Assembly: GCA_014444615.1 (NCBI GenBank)
Contig: PVXE01000033.1
Location: 1-50,273, forward strand
DNA length: 50,273 nucleotides
Direction: 5' to 3'
Origin: Tagaea sp. CACIAM 22H2
Lineage (GTDB): Bacteria > Pseudomonadota > Alphaproteobacteria > CACIAM-22H2
The position numbers and the translations under genes are program-made. Positions 1 through 8,944 of the stretch are shown here, one piece after another. The notes under the pieces are model-generated. The model worked only from the letters and a program-made list of their open reading frames with translations. It was not told the origin of the DNA and did not search any database. Positions within the stretch are counted from its first letter, which is position 1; the number at the start of each line of letters is the position of its first letter.

Positions 1-232
1 TCGTCTCCAACGCGCCGAATTCGTAGTGGTTGCCCTTCTCGGCGCGCACGCGCACGGGATGCGCCTTCGCCGTGATGCGGTCCTTGCCCCGCATCGACAG
101 ATGCTGCGTGAGATAATGGTACAGCGTGTGGCCGCGCTTCTGCGCCTCCAGCATCATCGCGAAGGTCGAATCGCCGTCGATATTGATGTTCTCGATGGGG
201 TCCATCTGGACCGCCACGACCAAGCCGGCCAT
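1..232 (-). CDS. gshB: Glutathione synthetase, N-terminal part (cut by window edge)
   Basis: This is the N-terminal 77 residues of glutathione synthetase, the ATP-grasp enzyme that joins gamma-glutamylcysteine and glycine in the cytosol. The translation from the ATG at 232 begins MAGLVVAVQMDPIENI and continues with INIDGDSTFAMMLEAQKRGH. This matches the family start, where the MDP-I-NI-DS-FAMLLEAQ-RG pattern is characteristic. The rest lies beyond base 1, so the catalytic ATP-grasp domain is not visible. It follows the SirB1-like gene by 12 bases on the same strand and is probably the last gene of the rsmI-yraN-dolP-sirB1 run. Confidence 0.93.
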   Translation of the reverse strand, partial: MAGLVVAVQMDPIENINIDGDSTFAMMLEAQKRGHTLYHYLTQHLSMRGKDRITAKAHPVRVRAEKGNHYEFGALET

Positions 233-244
233 AGACAGGAACTC

Positions 245-1099
245 CTAGTTCAGGCGGCTTTTGAGCGCCTGGATTTCCATGGCGATGCGCGAACGGGCCT
301 GCGGAGCCTCGATCAGCGTCGCCGCTTGTTCCAAGCACATCACGGCGGCCCGCAGATTGTCGAGCCCCCCGTGAACGAGCCCCGTTTCGTGCCACAAGGC
401 GGGGTCGCCGGGCGAAAGCATCAGCATGCGTTCCAGCACCGCCAGCGCGCCGCGGAAATCCTCGCCCTTCATCAGCCGCAGCTTGATGTTGTTCTGCAGG
501 CGCAGCAGCACGGTGCGGTCGGGCACGGTCGCGTAGTGATAGGCTTGCAGCTCGGCGTCGGGCCCTTGCAGGCGCTTGAGCAGCGAACGCAGCGCCTTCG
601 TATCCAGCGCTTGGCCGAAATTGAACGGATCGACGATCGCGCGCCCGTCGGGGCCGTCGATGCGTACCAGGAAATGGCTGGGGAACGACAAGCCCCAAGC
701 GGCCCAGCCTTGCGCGCGCGCGGCGTCGATCCACAAAACGGCGAGCGACACGGGCAGGCCGCGCCGGCGGTCGATCACATGGGCGAGGTCGGCGTTGCGA
801 AGATCGTCGTAGGTGTCGCGATCGCCGCGATAACCCAGACGCTCGACCAGCGCGTTGCGCAGAGCCGCCACGCGCGTGGCGATCGTGTCGGGCTTGCCTT
901 GCGCCTCGGCCGCCACGCTCGTCGCGATCTCCGACAGATGCGCGCGATAGGGGGCGAGGTCGAGCGCCGGGCGCGTGGCCAGCGACAAGGCGAGTGCGGT
1001 TTCGCCGATCGCGAAATCGGCGTCTCCCGCTTGCGCGGCTTCGCGCAATTGGCGCTCGGCCTCCGGCGCGCGGCCCGCGGGCGGATAGGCGGCGATCAA
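245..1099 (-). CDS. SirB1-like transglutaminase-core/TPR protein
   Basis: About 284 residues. The middle part reads as a Transglut_core2 (SirB1) domain, with the RRGLPVSLAVLWIDAARAQG and GLSFPSHFLVRI stretches typical of the family. The C-terminal third is a helical TPR-like region (LRLQNNIKLRLMKGEDFRGA, then LERMLMLSPGDPALWHETG). The family is widespread but its biochemical role is poorly defined; E. coli SirB1 is about the same length. The proposed start is a TTG at 1099, which overlaps the stop of the upstream BON gene (TTGA). No ATG lies in a better position before the conserved region, so this start is inferred. It is probably translationally coupled to dolP and co-transcribed with gshB. 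Confidence 0.85.
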   Translation of the reverse strand: MIAAYPPAGRAPEAERQLREAAQAGDADFAIGETALALSLATRPALDLAPYRAHLSEIATSVAAEAQGKPDTIATRVAALRNALVERLGYRGDRDTYDDLRNADLAHVIDRRRGLPVSLAVLWIDAARAQGWAAWGLSFPSHFLVRIDGPDGRAIVDPFNFGQALDTKALRSLLKRLQGPDAELQAYHYATVPDRTVLLRLQNNIKLRLMKGEDFRGALAVLERMLMLSPGDPALWHETGLVHGGLDNLRAAVMCLEQAATLIEAPQARSRIAMEIQALKSRLN

Positions 1100-1740
1100 G
1101 AAGCGCTCGCGCTTTTGGCGCCTTCTTCGCCCGGCGGCGGGCGGGTGCGGCGCGGATCGTCCTTGTTGATGATGTGGCTGACGACGCGGCGGATATTGGC
1201 AAGGTTGCGCGAGATCGCCAGCACGCGGTCTTGTTCGGCCTGGTCGGCCGACACGCCCAACAGATAGACCGTGCCGTTGACGACCTCGACCGAATAATTG
1301 ATCGAGTTCACGCCGCGCGCGAACAGCAAACGCGAGCGCAGCTCGTTCGCCGCCCACGTATCCTTGGCGTAGGCTTTGAGCCCGCCTTCGTCGGTCACTT
1401 CGATCTCGTTCAGAATCTCGCGCACGCCTTTGGCCTTCCAGGCGAGCTGGACGGCTTCGGCGCGCATGTCGGGATCGGTGACGGCGCCGGTGATCAGCAC
1501 CCGGCCTTCGTAGATCTGCGTCGACAACGCGCCGAACATCTTCGCGGATCGCTGGAACCAGTAATGGTTGATCTCCAGCGCGATGCCGTTGTCGTTCGCT
1601 GTGCCCACGAAGCCGCGCTCCTGCACCGCGGCGACACCGCCGGTCGCGGCGGCCCCCGCGACGACGCCCACGCAGCCCGGCAGCACCACCAGGGCCGATA
1701 GTGTCGCCGCCAGCTTCATTTTGTTCAGGAAACTCCGCAT
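1096..1740 (-). CDS. dolP: DolP/YraP-like double-BON outer-membrane lipoprotein
   Basis: 214 residues. A lipoprotein signal ends in the lipobox LPGC with Cys23, followed by two BON domains (about residues 50-115 and 125-195). The second contains the family-like stretches DTWAANELRSRLLF and VYLLGVSADQAEQDRV. In E. coli the dual-BON lipoprotein DolP (YraP) supports outer-membrane integrity and lies in the rsmI/lpoA/yraN locus, the same neighbourhood as here, which supports orthology. The ATG at 1740 is preceded by GAAGGATTGCGCGAG, a good ribosome site; the inner ATG at 1719 would shorten the signal peptide. The tail after the second BON domain is proline- and arginine-rich and has no recognised domain. 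Confidence 0.88.
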   Translation of the reverse strand: MRSFLNKMKLAATLSALVVLPGCVGVVAGAAATGGVAAVQERGFVGTANDNGIALEINHYWFQRSAKMFGALSTQIYEGRVLITGAVTDPDMRAEAVQLAWKAKGVREILNEIEVTDEGGLKAYAKDTWAANELRSRLLFARGVNSINYSVEVVNGTVYLLGVSADQAEQDRVLAISRNLANIRRVVSHIINKDDPRRTRPPPGEEGAKSASAS

Positions 1741-1772
1741 CTCGCGCAATCCTTCGGTTCCCCGGAATCCTT

Positions 1773-2153
1773 CTATGTAGAACCCGAATTCGAGTCGCGC
1801 CAAGCATCTTGCAGATGCCGGGGCCAGCGTCCGGGCGCCATCAACATGGCGTCGAATCTTGTCTCGAATGCGGCGAATTCGGGGTTTTTGGCGAGGAAAA
1901 TTTCCGCCGCGCGAACAATGCGTTGGCGCTGGGCCGGGTGCAGCGCTTCGGCTGCCGCATCCAGATCGGCGCGCAATTTCACCTCGACGAAGGCGAGAAC
2001 GCGTCCGCGCGCGGCGACGATATCGACCTGTGCGGCCCCCAGCCGCAAATCGCGCCCGACGATGCGCCAGCCCGCCAACCGCAACCGCCATGCCGCCAGG
2101 GTCTCGGCCCAAGATCCGCGTTTTTGATGGCGGATATGGCGCGTCGACTTCAC
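1773..2153 (-). CDS. yraN: YraN/UPF0102 family nuclease-fold protein
   Basis: 126 residues of the UPF0102/YraN family, small cytosolic proteins with a restriction-endonuclease-like fold and no settled function. The core motif is visible: AQVDIVAARGRVLAFVEVKL contains the D-(x)n-E-V-K pattern of the PD-(D/E)XK fold. Upstream lies GSWAETLAAWRLRLAGWRIV, matching the family G-GE--A--YL---GY pattern. The start is a GTG at 2153 that overlaps the rsmI stop by four bases (GTGA). The open frame extends further upstream inside rsmI but has no family similarity there. The rsmI-yraN pairing is conserved across proteobacteria. Confidence 0.88.
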   Translation of the reverse strand: MKSTRHIRHQKRGSWAETLAAWRLRLAGWRIVGRDLRLGAAQVDIVAARGRVLAFVEVKLRADLDAAAEALHPAQRQRIVRAAEIFLAKNPEFAAFETRFDAMLMAPGRWPRHLQDAWRDSNSGST

Positions 2154-3052
2154 CGTTTCTTGCCGCCCAGTTCCAAGGCGCGCGAATAGACCTCGCGCCG
2201 TTTGAGGCCCGTTTCCGCCGCCACGCGATCGGCGGCGTCGCGCACGCCCAAGGTTTCCAGTGCGGCGCGCAGCTTGGCGTCGAGCGTTTCGGCGTCCGCT
2301 TCGGGGGCGGATGCTTCGCTCGCCGGGGCGACGACGATCACGCATTCGCCCAGCACGCCCGCCGCTTCGTAATGCGCTGCAAGTTCGGGCAGCGTGCCGC
2401 TGCGCGCTTCCTCGTGCCGCTTGGTCAATTCGCGCGCAACGCAGGCTTCGCGCGGGCCCAGCACTTCGGCCATCGCTTGCAGCGTTTCCACCAAGCGATG
2501 CGGCGCTTCGAACGCGACCAGCGTGGCGGGCACATCCTTGAATTCGCGCAAGCGCCGCGCGCGCGGGCCCTGCTTGGGCGACAGAAAGCCCAGGAATAGC
2601 GCCGGCTCGGCCGGCAAGCCGGAAAGTGCCAGCGCCGTCGTCAGCGCCGACGGGCCGGGGATCACGGTGAACGGGATATTCGCGTCGCGCGCCGCGCGCA
2701 CCAAAGCCGCCCCCGGATCGGCGATGCCGGGCATCCCGGCGTCGGACACGAAGGCGACGATCTCGCCATCGCGAACCCGGGCGATCAGCTTCTCGGCGAC
2801 GGCTGCACTTTCGCGCTCGTCGCAGCGCACGAGGCGCGGCGCGATCAAGCCCATCGCCGACAGCAGCCGGCGCGCGACACGCGTGTCCTCGGCCGCGATC
2901 GTGCTTGCGGCGGCCAGCACCGCCTTTTGGCGGGCCGAGATATCGCCGAGATTGCCGAGCGGTGTCGCGACCAAATACAGCCCGGGCTTGATCGCGCCTG
3001 GATTCGCGGGCGCGGTGTCGCTAGTCTCCGGCGGCTCGTCGTCTGAGGACAT
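2150..3052 (-). CDS. rsmI: 16S rRNA (cytidine-2'-O)-methyltransferase RsmI
   Basis: 300 residues. RsmI 2'-O-methylates C1402 of 16S rRNA using SAM. The tetrapyrrole-methylase fold is clear: GLYLVATPLGNLGDISARQK near the N-terminus, then TIAAEDTRVARRLLSAMG, VAFVSDAGMPGIADPGAALV and FTVIPGPSALTTALALSGLP, all diagnostic for RsmI. The ATG at 3052 is preceded by GGCGGGAGCGCAAAGTTT. It diverges from the LpoA-like gene with only five bases between the two start codons, so each gene's ribosome site sits at or inside the other's 5' end. The downstream gene yraN is translationally coupled. Confidence 0.95.
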   Translation of the reverse strand: MSSDDEPPETSDTAPANPGAIKPGLYLVATPLGNLGDISARQKAVLAAASTIAAEDTRVARRLLSAMGLIAPRLVRCDERESAAVAEKLIARVRDGEIVAFVSDAGMPGIADPGAALVRAARDANIPFTVIPGPSALTTALALSGLPAEPALFLGFLSPKQGPRARRLREFKDVPATLVAFEAPHRLVETLQAMAEVLGPREACVARELTKRHEEARSGTLPELAAHYEAAGVLGECVIVVAPASEASAPEADAETLDAKLRAALETLGVRDAADRVAAETGLKRREVYSRALELGGKKR

Positions 3053-3057
3053 AAACT

Positions 3058-4392
3058 TTGCGCTCCCGCCTGATCGCCCTACTCGCCATGCTCGTCGTCG
3101 CCCCGCTTCTCGCGGCTTGCGACGATCCGAGGGTAGCGGGCGTTTTCGGCCGAAGCCAGCCGACGACGCAAGCCCCCGCACCGCCGCCGGCGGTTACGCC
3201 CCCGCCGCCGATCATGCCGGCGCCGACGGCCCCGATCGTGCAGGAACCCGTTCCCGCCGCCCCGGCGCCGCAGCAGGTGGCCCCGGCGATTGCGCCGGGT
3301 CCGAAAGGCGCGCCGCGCGTCGCGTTTCTGGTTCCTTTGAGCGGCCCGAACGCCGCCGTGGGCCGCGCCTTGCTCGACGCGGCCACACTCGCACTTTACG
3401 ACGTCGCCGACGACGAATTCGTGCTGCTGCCGCGCGACACCGGCGGCACGCCGGAAGGCGCTATCGCCGCATTCGATTGGGCGGTGGAGCAGGGCGCGCG
3501 CTTGATCGTCGGCCCGTTGCTGTCGGCCGAAGCGCAGGCGATCGCCCCCCGCGCGCGCGACGCGGGGATCGCGGCGCTGGCGTTCTCCAACGACGTCGCG
3601 GCCGCCAGTTCGAACGTGTTCGTGCTGGGCTTGGCGCCGCAAGCCTCGATCCGCCGCACGGTCGATTTCGCGCGCTCGCGCGGCCTCGAAAAATTCGTGG
3701 CGCTGGTGCCCAACAACGCGATCGGCTTGGCGTCGGAAGCGGCGTTTCGCGACGCGCTGATCGCCACGCAAGGCACGCTGGTGCGCGTCGAACGCTACGA
3801 TCCCGGCACGCTGGACGTCACACCCTGGGTGCGCCGCGCGGGCAATGTCGGCCCGCCGCCGCCGCGGGCCCAACGCGGCGAAGCGGCGCGCGAGCCGCCC
3901 GAACTCGATTTCGAAGCGATCCTGCTGCCCGATTTCGGCGACCGCTTGGCGCAGGTCGCCAGCCAGCTGCATCTGCACGAGATCGATCCCGCGCGCATCC
4001 GTTTCCTTGGCATTCCGCAATGGGACGATGCGCGTTCGTTGCGCGAGCCTTCGTTGCTCGGCGGCTGGTTCGCGGGTCCGCCGCCCGAAGCGCGCCAGAA
4101 TTTCGAACGCCATTATCGCGAGGTGTTTGGCCGCGCACCCCCGCGCGTTGCCACGCTCGCCTATGATGCGGTGGCGCTCGCGGCGGTTTTGGCGCGCGAC
4201 AAGGGTGCGGACGGCGCGGATTATTCGCTGCCGGTGCTGACCGTGCCCACGGGCTTCGCGGGCATCGAAGGGATTTTCCGCTTCCTGCCGTCGGGTCTGG
4301 TCGATCGCGGCCTCGCGGTCATCGAAGTGCGCCGCGAAGGCCCCTTCGCGATCTCGCCCGCCCGCGACAGTTTCGAAACGCCGGTCAACTAA
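3058..4392 (+). CDS. lpoA: LpoA-like penicillin-binding protein activator lipoprotein
   Basis: 444 residues. A lipoprotein signal ends at LAAC with Cys21. A long proline/alanine linker follows (about residues 35-85), then a periplasmic-binding-protein fold (PRVAFLVPLSGPNAAVGRAL, then ARLIVGPLLSAEAQAIAPRA) of the Leu/Ile/Val-binding type. Proteobacterial LpoA has such a C-terminal domain and activates PBP1A from the outer membrane. The position opposite rsmI is the same as in E. coli (yraM). The TPR half of enterobacterial LpoA is absent, as is usual in alphaproteobacteria. The start is a TTG at 3058 with TGAGGACATAAAC before it; the first ATG (3088) would destroy the signal peptide. Whether it truly activates PBPs is inferred. 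Confidence 0.82.
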   Translation: MRSRLIALLAMLVVAPLLAACDDPRVAGVFGRSQPTTQAPAPPPAVTPPPPIMPAPTAPIVQEPVPAAPAPQQVAPAIAPGPKGAPRVAFLVPLSGPNAAVGRALLDAATLALYDVADDEFVLLPRDTGGTPEGAIAAFDWAVEQGARLIVGPLLSAEAQAIAPRARDAGIAALAFSNDVAAASSNVFVLGLAPQASIRRTVDFARSRGLEKFVALVPNNAIGLASEAAFRDALIATQGTLVRVERYDPGTLDVTPWVRRAGNVGPPPPRAQRGEAAREPPELDFEAILLPDFGDRLAQVASQLHLHEIDPARIRFLGIPQWDDARSLREPSLLGGWFAGPPPEARQNFERHYREVFGRAPPRVATLAYDAVALAAVLARDKGADGADYSLPVLTVPTGFAGIEGIFRFLPSGLVDRGLAVIEVRREGPFAISPARDSFETPVN

Positions 4393-5564
4393 CCGATCAA
4401 TGCCGACAGCAGCGCGTTGACGAGTTTCAGCCCCTGCGGCGTCGGGCGAAAGCCGTGGGCGTTGCGCGCCAAGAATCCGTCGCGCACCAAGCGGTCGATG
4501 CGCGCGGTGTCGAGCATGCCGCCCTCGCCTTCCAGCTTCATGCCGGTGACGCGTTCGAAGCGGCGCGCGTCGATCCCTTCGACCAAGCGCAAGCCCATCA
4601 TCAACGCTTCGTCGGCCTGATCGGCGGGCGCGAGCTTCGTGTCTTCCGCTGTGCCGTGGCCCAATTCGGCGACTTGCTTCAGCCACGTCTCGGGCGCCTT
4701 TTCCTGGCGCGTCGCGCGTTTGATTCCGTCGACCGTGATGCGGCCATGCGCACCGGGGCCCACGCCGACATAATCGTCGTAACGCCAATAGACGCGATTA
4801 TGCCGCGATTCATGGCCGGGCTTGGCGTGGTTCGACACTTCGTAGGCGGGCAAGCCCGCGTCGTTCAGCACGTCTTGCGTGGCGTCGAACAACGCTTCCT
4901 GGCGGTCTTCCGACGGCAGCACCAATTCGCCGCGCGCGGCCATTTGCTGGAAGCGCGTGCCCGCTTCCAGCGTCAGCTGATAGACCGACAAATGCGACGG
5001 GCCCAACGCCAACGCGGCTTTCAATTCCTGGCGCCAATCGTTTTCGTTCTGATCGGGCCGCGCATAGATCAGATCGAAGGAGAAGCGATCGAACAGCGCC
5101 GCCGCGCGATCGATCGCGTGGCGCGCCTCGCGCACGTCGTGGCCGCGCCCCAAAAACTTCAGCGCCTTGTCGTCCAGCGCCTGCACGCCGATCGACAGGC
5201 GCTCCACACCCGCCGCTTTGAAACCGGCGAAGCGTTCGGCCTCGGCCGAGTTGGGATTGGCTTCGAGCGTGATCTCCGGGTCTTCGCCCACGCGCCAGCG
5301 CATTGCGATGCGGTCCAGCACCGCGCCGGCCGTGCGCGGCGCCATCAGCGACGGCGTGCCGCCGCCGAAAAAGATCGACGTGATCGTCCGGTTGGGCGTG
5401 AGGGCGGCGTAGTAATCCAGCTCGGCCAGCAGGGCTTTTTCCCACGCCGCTTCGTCGATCTTTTCGCGGACATGGGAATTGAAATCGCAATACGGGCACT
5501 TCGATTTGCAGAAGGGCCAGTGGATGTAGATCGCGAATTCCGGTGGCGGCGCGGCCGCGTTCAT
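4389..5564 (-). CDS. hemW: HemW-type radical SAM heme chaperone
   Basis: 391 residues. HemW is a radical-SAM family protein related to oxygen-independent coproporphyrinogen oxidase that binds heme and is thought to deliver it. The iron-sulfur motif C-x3-C-x2-C is C19-C23-C26 (FCKSKCPYC). It is followed by [12 protein letters not shown] and LEANPNS, then [20 protein letters not shown], all standard for HemW. The C-terminal HemN_C winged-helix region ends in [19 protein letters not shown]. The lack of a cysteine before the CxxxCxxC motif separates it from true HemN. The start at 5564 overlaps the rdgB stop (ATGA), and the stop overlaps the convergent lpoA stop by three bases. Confidence 0.92.
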   Translation of the reverse strand: MNAAAPPPEFAIYIHWPFCKSKCPYCDFNSHVREKIDEAAWEKALLAELDYYAALTPNRTITSIFFGGGTPSLMAPRTAGAVLDRIAMRWRVGEDPEITLEANPNSAEAERFAGFKAAGVERLSIGVQALDDKALKFLGRGHDVREARHAIDRAAALFDRFSFDLIYARPDQNENDWRQELKAALALGPSHLSVYQLTLEAGTRFQQMAARGELVLPSEDRQEALFDATQDVLNDAGLPAYEVSNHAKPGHESRHNRVYWRYDDYVGVGPGAHGRITVDGIKRATRQEKAPETWLKQVAELGHGTAEDTKLAPADQADEALMMGLRLVEGIDARRFERVTGMKLEGEGGMLDTARIDRLVRDGFLARNAHGFRPTPQGLKLVNALLSALIG

Positions 5565-6178
5565 CCGCGCCGTCCGGCGAAGCAGCCCGCCACCAATTCG
5601 GCGAAGGCGCGCGCGCGATGGCTCATCCCATGTTTGCGCGCCGGATCCATCTCGCCGAAGGTGATCGTCTCGTTCTCGGCGACGAACATCGGGTCGTAGC
5701 CGAAGCCGTTTTCCCCGCGCGGCGGCCAAACGACATGGCCATGCACTTCGCCGCGGAACGTCTCGCAATGCCCGTCGGGCCAGGCGAGCGTCAAGCACGC
5801 GACGAAGAAGGCGCGGCGATCGGTGGCGCGCTTGGCGGCGAGCGCCTCTTCGACTTTGCGCATCGCGAAGCCGAAATCCCGCGCGGGCCCGGCCCAGCGC
5901 GCCGAATAAAGCCCTGGATCGCCGTTCAGCGCCGCGACGCACAGGCCGGAATCGTCGGCGAGGGCGGGCAAGCCGGTTGCGCGCGCCGAATGCAGCGCTT
6001 TCAGCTCCGCGTTCGCCTCGAAGGTCGTGCCCGTCTCCTCGGGCTCCGGCACGCCCTTGTCGCCCGCCGACACGCACGCCACGCCGAAGGGCCGCATCAG
6101 GTCGGCGATTTCGACCAGCTTGCCCTTGTTGTGGGTCGCGATGACGAGCGTGGGCTCGGTCAGTTGGCGGCGGACCAT
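5561..6178 (-). CDS. rdgB: dITP/XTP pyrophosphatase RdgB (HAM1 family)
   Basis: 205 residues. This house-cleaning enzyme hydrolyses dITP, XTP and ITP to monophosphates. Diagnostic segments are [18 protein letters not shown] at the N-terminus, [43 protein letters not shown] and the C-terminal MSHRARAF. The ATG at 6178 lies inside the end of rph (19-base overlap), which is plausible in this tightly packed set; no later start precedes the conserved THNKGK motif. It is the middle gene of rph-rdgB-hemW, a conserved alphaproteobacterial order. Confidence 0.94.
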   Translation of the reverse strand: MVRRQLTEPTLVIATHNKGKLVEIADLMRPFGVACVSAGDKGVPEPEETGTTFEANAELKALHSARATGLPALADDSGLCVAALNGDPGLYSARWAGPARDFGFAMRKVEEALAAKRATDRRAFFVACLTLAWPDGHCETFRGEVHGHVVWPPRGENGFGYDPMFVAENETITFGEMDPARKHGMSHRARAFAELVAGCFAGRRG

Positions 6179-6891
6179 GCGGCGATCGCCTTCTTCTGCA
6201 ACGCGACGAGTTCGCCGACACCCTTCTCGGCCAGGCCCAGCATCGCCAGCAATTGATCCTTGGCGAAGGGATCGCGCTCGGCCGTGCCCTGGACTTCGAC
6301 GATGGCGTGCGAACCGGTCAACACGAAATTCGCGTCGACCTCGCAGGCCGAGTCTTCGACATAATCGAGATCGAGCACGGCCGCGCCATTGGAGATGCCG
6401 CAGGAAATCGCCGCGACATGGTCGCGCAGCGGCACGGCGGGAATCGTCTTGGCGGCGACCAGCTTGGTCAGCGCCTGATGCAAAGCGACCCAAGCGCCGG
6501 TGATCGACGCGGTGCGTGTGCCCCCGTCGGCCTGCAGCACGTCGCAATCGATCTTGATCTGGCGTTCGCCCAGCGCCTTCGCGTCGAGCACCGAGCGCAG
6601 CGAGCGGCCGATCAAACGCTGGATTTCCTGCGTGCGGCCCGATTGCTTGCCCTTGGCGGCTTCGCGGTCGGTGCGCGTGTGGGTGGAGCGCGGCAGCATG
6701 CCGTATTCGGCCGTCACCCAGCCCGACCCCGAATTGCGCAGGAAGGGCGGCACTTTCTCGTCGACCGAGGCGGTGCACAGCACATGCGTGTCGCCGAAAC
6801 GAATAAGGCACGAGCCCTCGGCGTGTTTGGCGAAACCGGGCTCGAGGCTGACGGCACGAAGCTGATCGTTTTTGCGGCCGGAGGGGCGCAT
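6160..6891 (-). CDS. rph: Ribonuclease PH
   Basis: 243 residues. RNase PH is a phosphorolytic 3'-5' exoribonuclease that trims tRNA 3' ends. Clear family segments are [56 protein letters not shown], the phosphate-site [19 protein letters not shown], and [10 protein letters not shown]. Two ATGs lie six bases apart (6897 and 6891). The second is chosen because GAAAGAG lies at a normal distance from it and almost touches the first. It diverges from hrcA across about 130 bases. Confidence 0.95.
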   Translation of the reverse strand: MRPSGRKNDQLRAVSLEPGFAKHAEGSCLIRFGDTHVLCTASVDEKVPPFLRNSGSGWVTAEYGMLPRSTHTRTDREAAKGKQSGRTQEIQRLIGRSLRSVLDAKALGERQIKIDCDVLQADGGTRTASITGAWVALHQALTKLVAAKTIPAVPLRDHVAAISCGISNGAAVLDLDYVEDSACEVDANFVLTGSHAIVEVQGTAERDPFAKDQLLAMLGLAEKGVGELVALQKKAIAAWSAAN

Positions 6892-6985
6892 GGGCATGCT
6901 CTTTCGACGGATGGATTTGCGGCCGCGACCATAGGGGAGAGCGCCCGGCCGGTCCAGGGCGGCCCGCGAGGCTTTGCGGCGCGCC

Positions 6986-7014
6986 TTGACGACCCCGAAC
7001 GCGGCGCCTAACGT
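6986..7014 (+). promoter_or_regulatory. Candidate hrcA promoter
   Basis: TTGACG (6986-6991) is followed after 17 bases by TAACGT (7009-7014). The -35 box is good and the -10 box is weak. The hrcA ATG at 7022 sits seven bases after the -10 box with no Shine-Dalgarno sequence, so if this promoter is used the transcript would be essentially leaderless. This is inference from sequence only. Confidence 0.4.
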
Positions 7015-7021
7015 TTTCGTC

Positions 7022-8176
7022 ATGCGCAGCACGCCGGTCGTTCCTTTCGAACGCAGATCCCCCACGACGGCCGCCGACACGGCCGCTCCGGCCGGTCCCG
7101 CCGTGCTTTCCGCCAAGACCGCCGATTCGGCCATTCGGGCGCTGGACGAACGTTCGCGCGACGTGTTCCGCCGTGTCGTCGAAGCCTATGTCGAGACGGG
7201 CGAGCCGGTCGGTTCGCGCACATTGTCGCGCCAATTGGCCGAACGCCTGTCGCCCGCGACGATCCGCAACGTGATGGCCGATCTTCAGGATCTGGGCCTG
7301 CTCTATTCGCCGCATACCTCGGCCGGGCGCTTGCCGACCGACGCCGGATTGCGCTGGTTCGTCGACGGTTTGCTGGAAGTCGGCCGCCTGTCGAGCGAGG
7401 AGCGCGACAATATCGAAGTGCAATGCGCCGCCACCGGCCGCGCCCCCGCCCAGGTGTTGGAGCAAGCCTCGCAAATGCTGGCGGGGCTGGGGCAGGGGGC
7501 GGGGCTCGTCATCGCGCCCAAGGCGGAATCGCCGCTCAAGCATATCGAGTTCGTGTCGCTCGCCCCCGGCCGCACGCTGGTCGTGCTCGTCCAAGGCTCG
7601 GGCCTGGTCGAGAACCGCATCATCGAAACGCCGATCGGCTTGACGCCCGCCCAGCTCGCGCAAGCGGGGAATTTCCTCAATGCGCGCATCGTCGGCCGCA
7701 CGCTGGCCGAAGCGCGCGCGGAAATCATCGAGCAGCTGGAGGCCGAGCGCGCCGCGCTGGACGAGCTGTCGCGCAAAGTCGCGGCGGAAGGTCTCGCGGT
7801 GTGGTCGTCGGACGACGGCAAGCCCGCGAAGGACGCGTATTTGATCGTGCGCGGCCAGTCGAAGCTGCTGGCCGACGTGCACGCGATGGAAGACCTCGAG
7901 CGCATCCGCCGCTTGTTCGATGCGCTGGAACAGCACGAATCGCTGGCGAAAATTCTCGATCAAGCGCAGCAGGCGCAGGGCGTGCAGATTTTCATCGGCG
8001 CGCAGAACGAGTTGTTCGGTCTGTCGGGCTGCTCGACCGTCATCGCGCCCTATACGGATTCGCGCGCGCGCATCGTGGGCGCGATCGGCGTGATTGGCCC
8101 GACGCGCCTCAATTACGCGCGCATCATTCCGACGGTCGATTACACGGCCAAGATCGTCGGGCGCCTCGTCGGCTGA
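7022..8176 (+). CDS. hrcA: Heat-inducible transcription repressor HrcA
   Basis: 384 residues. HrcA is the repressor that binds CIRCE operators of chaperone genes and is itself refolded by GroEL. The N-terminal winged helix is clear ([20 protein letters not shown], then [13 protein letters not shown] and [19 protein letters not shown], then [18 protein letters not shown]). The HrcA ligand-like domain ends in [20 protein letters not shown]. It is about 35 residues longer at the N-terminus than the usual HrcA; an in-frame GTG at 7103 would give a more typical length. It sits upstream of grpE, a common arrangement. I could not find the CIRCE consensus (TTAGCACTC-N9-GAGTGCTAA) anywhere in the window. 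Confidence 0.94.
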   Translation: MRSTPVVPFERRSPTTAADTAAPAGPAVLSAKTADSAIRALDERSRDVFRRVVEAYVETGEPVGSRTLSRQLAERLSPATIRNVMADLQDLGLLYSPHTSAGRLPTDAGLRWFVDGLLEVGRLSSEERDNIEVQCAATGRAPAQVLEQASQMLAGLGQGAGLVIAPKAESPLKHIEFVSLAPGRTLVVLVQGSGLVENRIIETPIGLTPAQLAQAGNFLNARIVGRTLAEARAEIIEQLEAERAALDELSRKVAAEGLAVWSSDDGKPAKDAYLIVRGQSKLLADVHAMEDLERIRRLFDALEQHESLAKILDQAQQAQGVQIFIGAQNELFGLSGCSTVIAPYTDSRARIVGAIGVIGPTRLNYARIIPTVDYTAKIVGRLVG

Positions 8177-8257
8177 CCGGTCGGCTGAATTCACACTTGC
8201 GCCGGGCGGATTTTTCCCCCAAATCCCCCCGGTCCTTCAGCTCACCAAAGCAGCGCC

Positions 8258-8872
8258 ATGACCGATCCGCAGCAGCCCGTTCCCGAATCGCAGCCGCAAC
8301 CGCAAGACGTCGCCGCCGCATCCGCGCCCGAAACGCCGGAAGCCGCCGATCCGCTGGCGGAAGCGCTCGCGCGCGCCGAAGCGGCCGAGGCGGAGCTTGC
8401 GCGCGTCAAGGACGGCGCGTTGCGCGCGATGGCGGATGCCGAGAACGTCAAGAAGCGCGCCGAGCGCGAAATCGTCGAGCGCGAGAAATACGCGGTTTCC
8501 GGCTTTGCCAAGGCGCTGCTGGCGGTCGCCGACAATCTGCGCCGGGCACTCGACACCGTGTCGGCCGAGGCGAAAGCCGCCGATCCCGTTCTCGCCAAGC
8601 TGGTCGAGGGCGTGGAATTGACCGAGCGCGAATTGCTGGGCGCCTTCGAGAAATTCGGCGTGGTGAAGCTCGACCCCGTCGGCAAGCCGGCCGATCCGAA
8701 TTTCCACCAAGTGGTCGCCCAGGTCGATCATCCCGGTGCGGTCCCCGGCACGGTCGCGCAGGTCTTCCAGGCCGGCTACACGCTCAACGGCCGTTTGCTG
8801 CGCGAAGCGATGGTCACGGTCGCCAAGGGCGCGCCCGCCGCCCCCGGCGCCGCGGTCGATACGCAGGCCTGA
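8258..8872 (+). CDS. grpE: GrpE nucleotide exchange factor
   Basis: 204 residues. GrpE releases ADP from DnaK. An acidic, proline/glutamine-rich N-terminus is followed by the long coiled coil (about residues 30-90, including ALRAMADAENVKKRAEREI) and the beta domain with the signature NFHQVVAQVDHPGAVPGTV and QAGYTLNGRLLREAMVTVAK. The ATG at 8258 lies 81 bases after hrcA and the two are probably co-transcribed. In this genome dnaK-dnaJ is separated from hrcA-grpE by two other genes. Confidence 0.95.
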   Translation: MTDPQQPVPESQPQPQDVAAASAPETPEAADPLAEALARAEAAEAELARVKDGALRAMADAENVKKRAEREIVEREKYAVSGFAKALLAVADNLRRALDTVSAEAKAADPVLAKLVEGVELTERELLGAFEKFGVVKLDPVGKPADPNFHQVVAQVDHPGAVPGTVAQVFQAGYTLNGRLLREAMVTVAKGAPAAPGAAVDTQA

Positions 8873-8944
8873 CAGCGCTTTTCGCGCCTATCAGTTGACG
8901 CATTCCCTTTGCGGCCGCAAATTTGCGGACTCCAAGGGGACTCG

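Noticed and set aside
245..1807. A 520-residue version of the SirB1-like protein
   Set aside because: The N-terminal 235 residues are the out-of-frame shadow of the dolP gene; family similarity begins only near 1000.
5561..8194. Very long minus-strand frame covering hrcA and rph besides rdgB
   Set aside because: Only the rdgB part has family similarity; the upstream part is the Arg-rich antisense shadow of hrcA and rph, produced by high GC.
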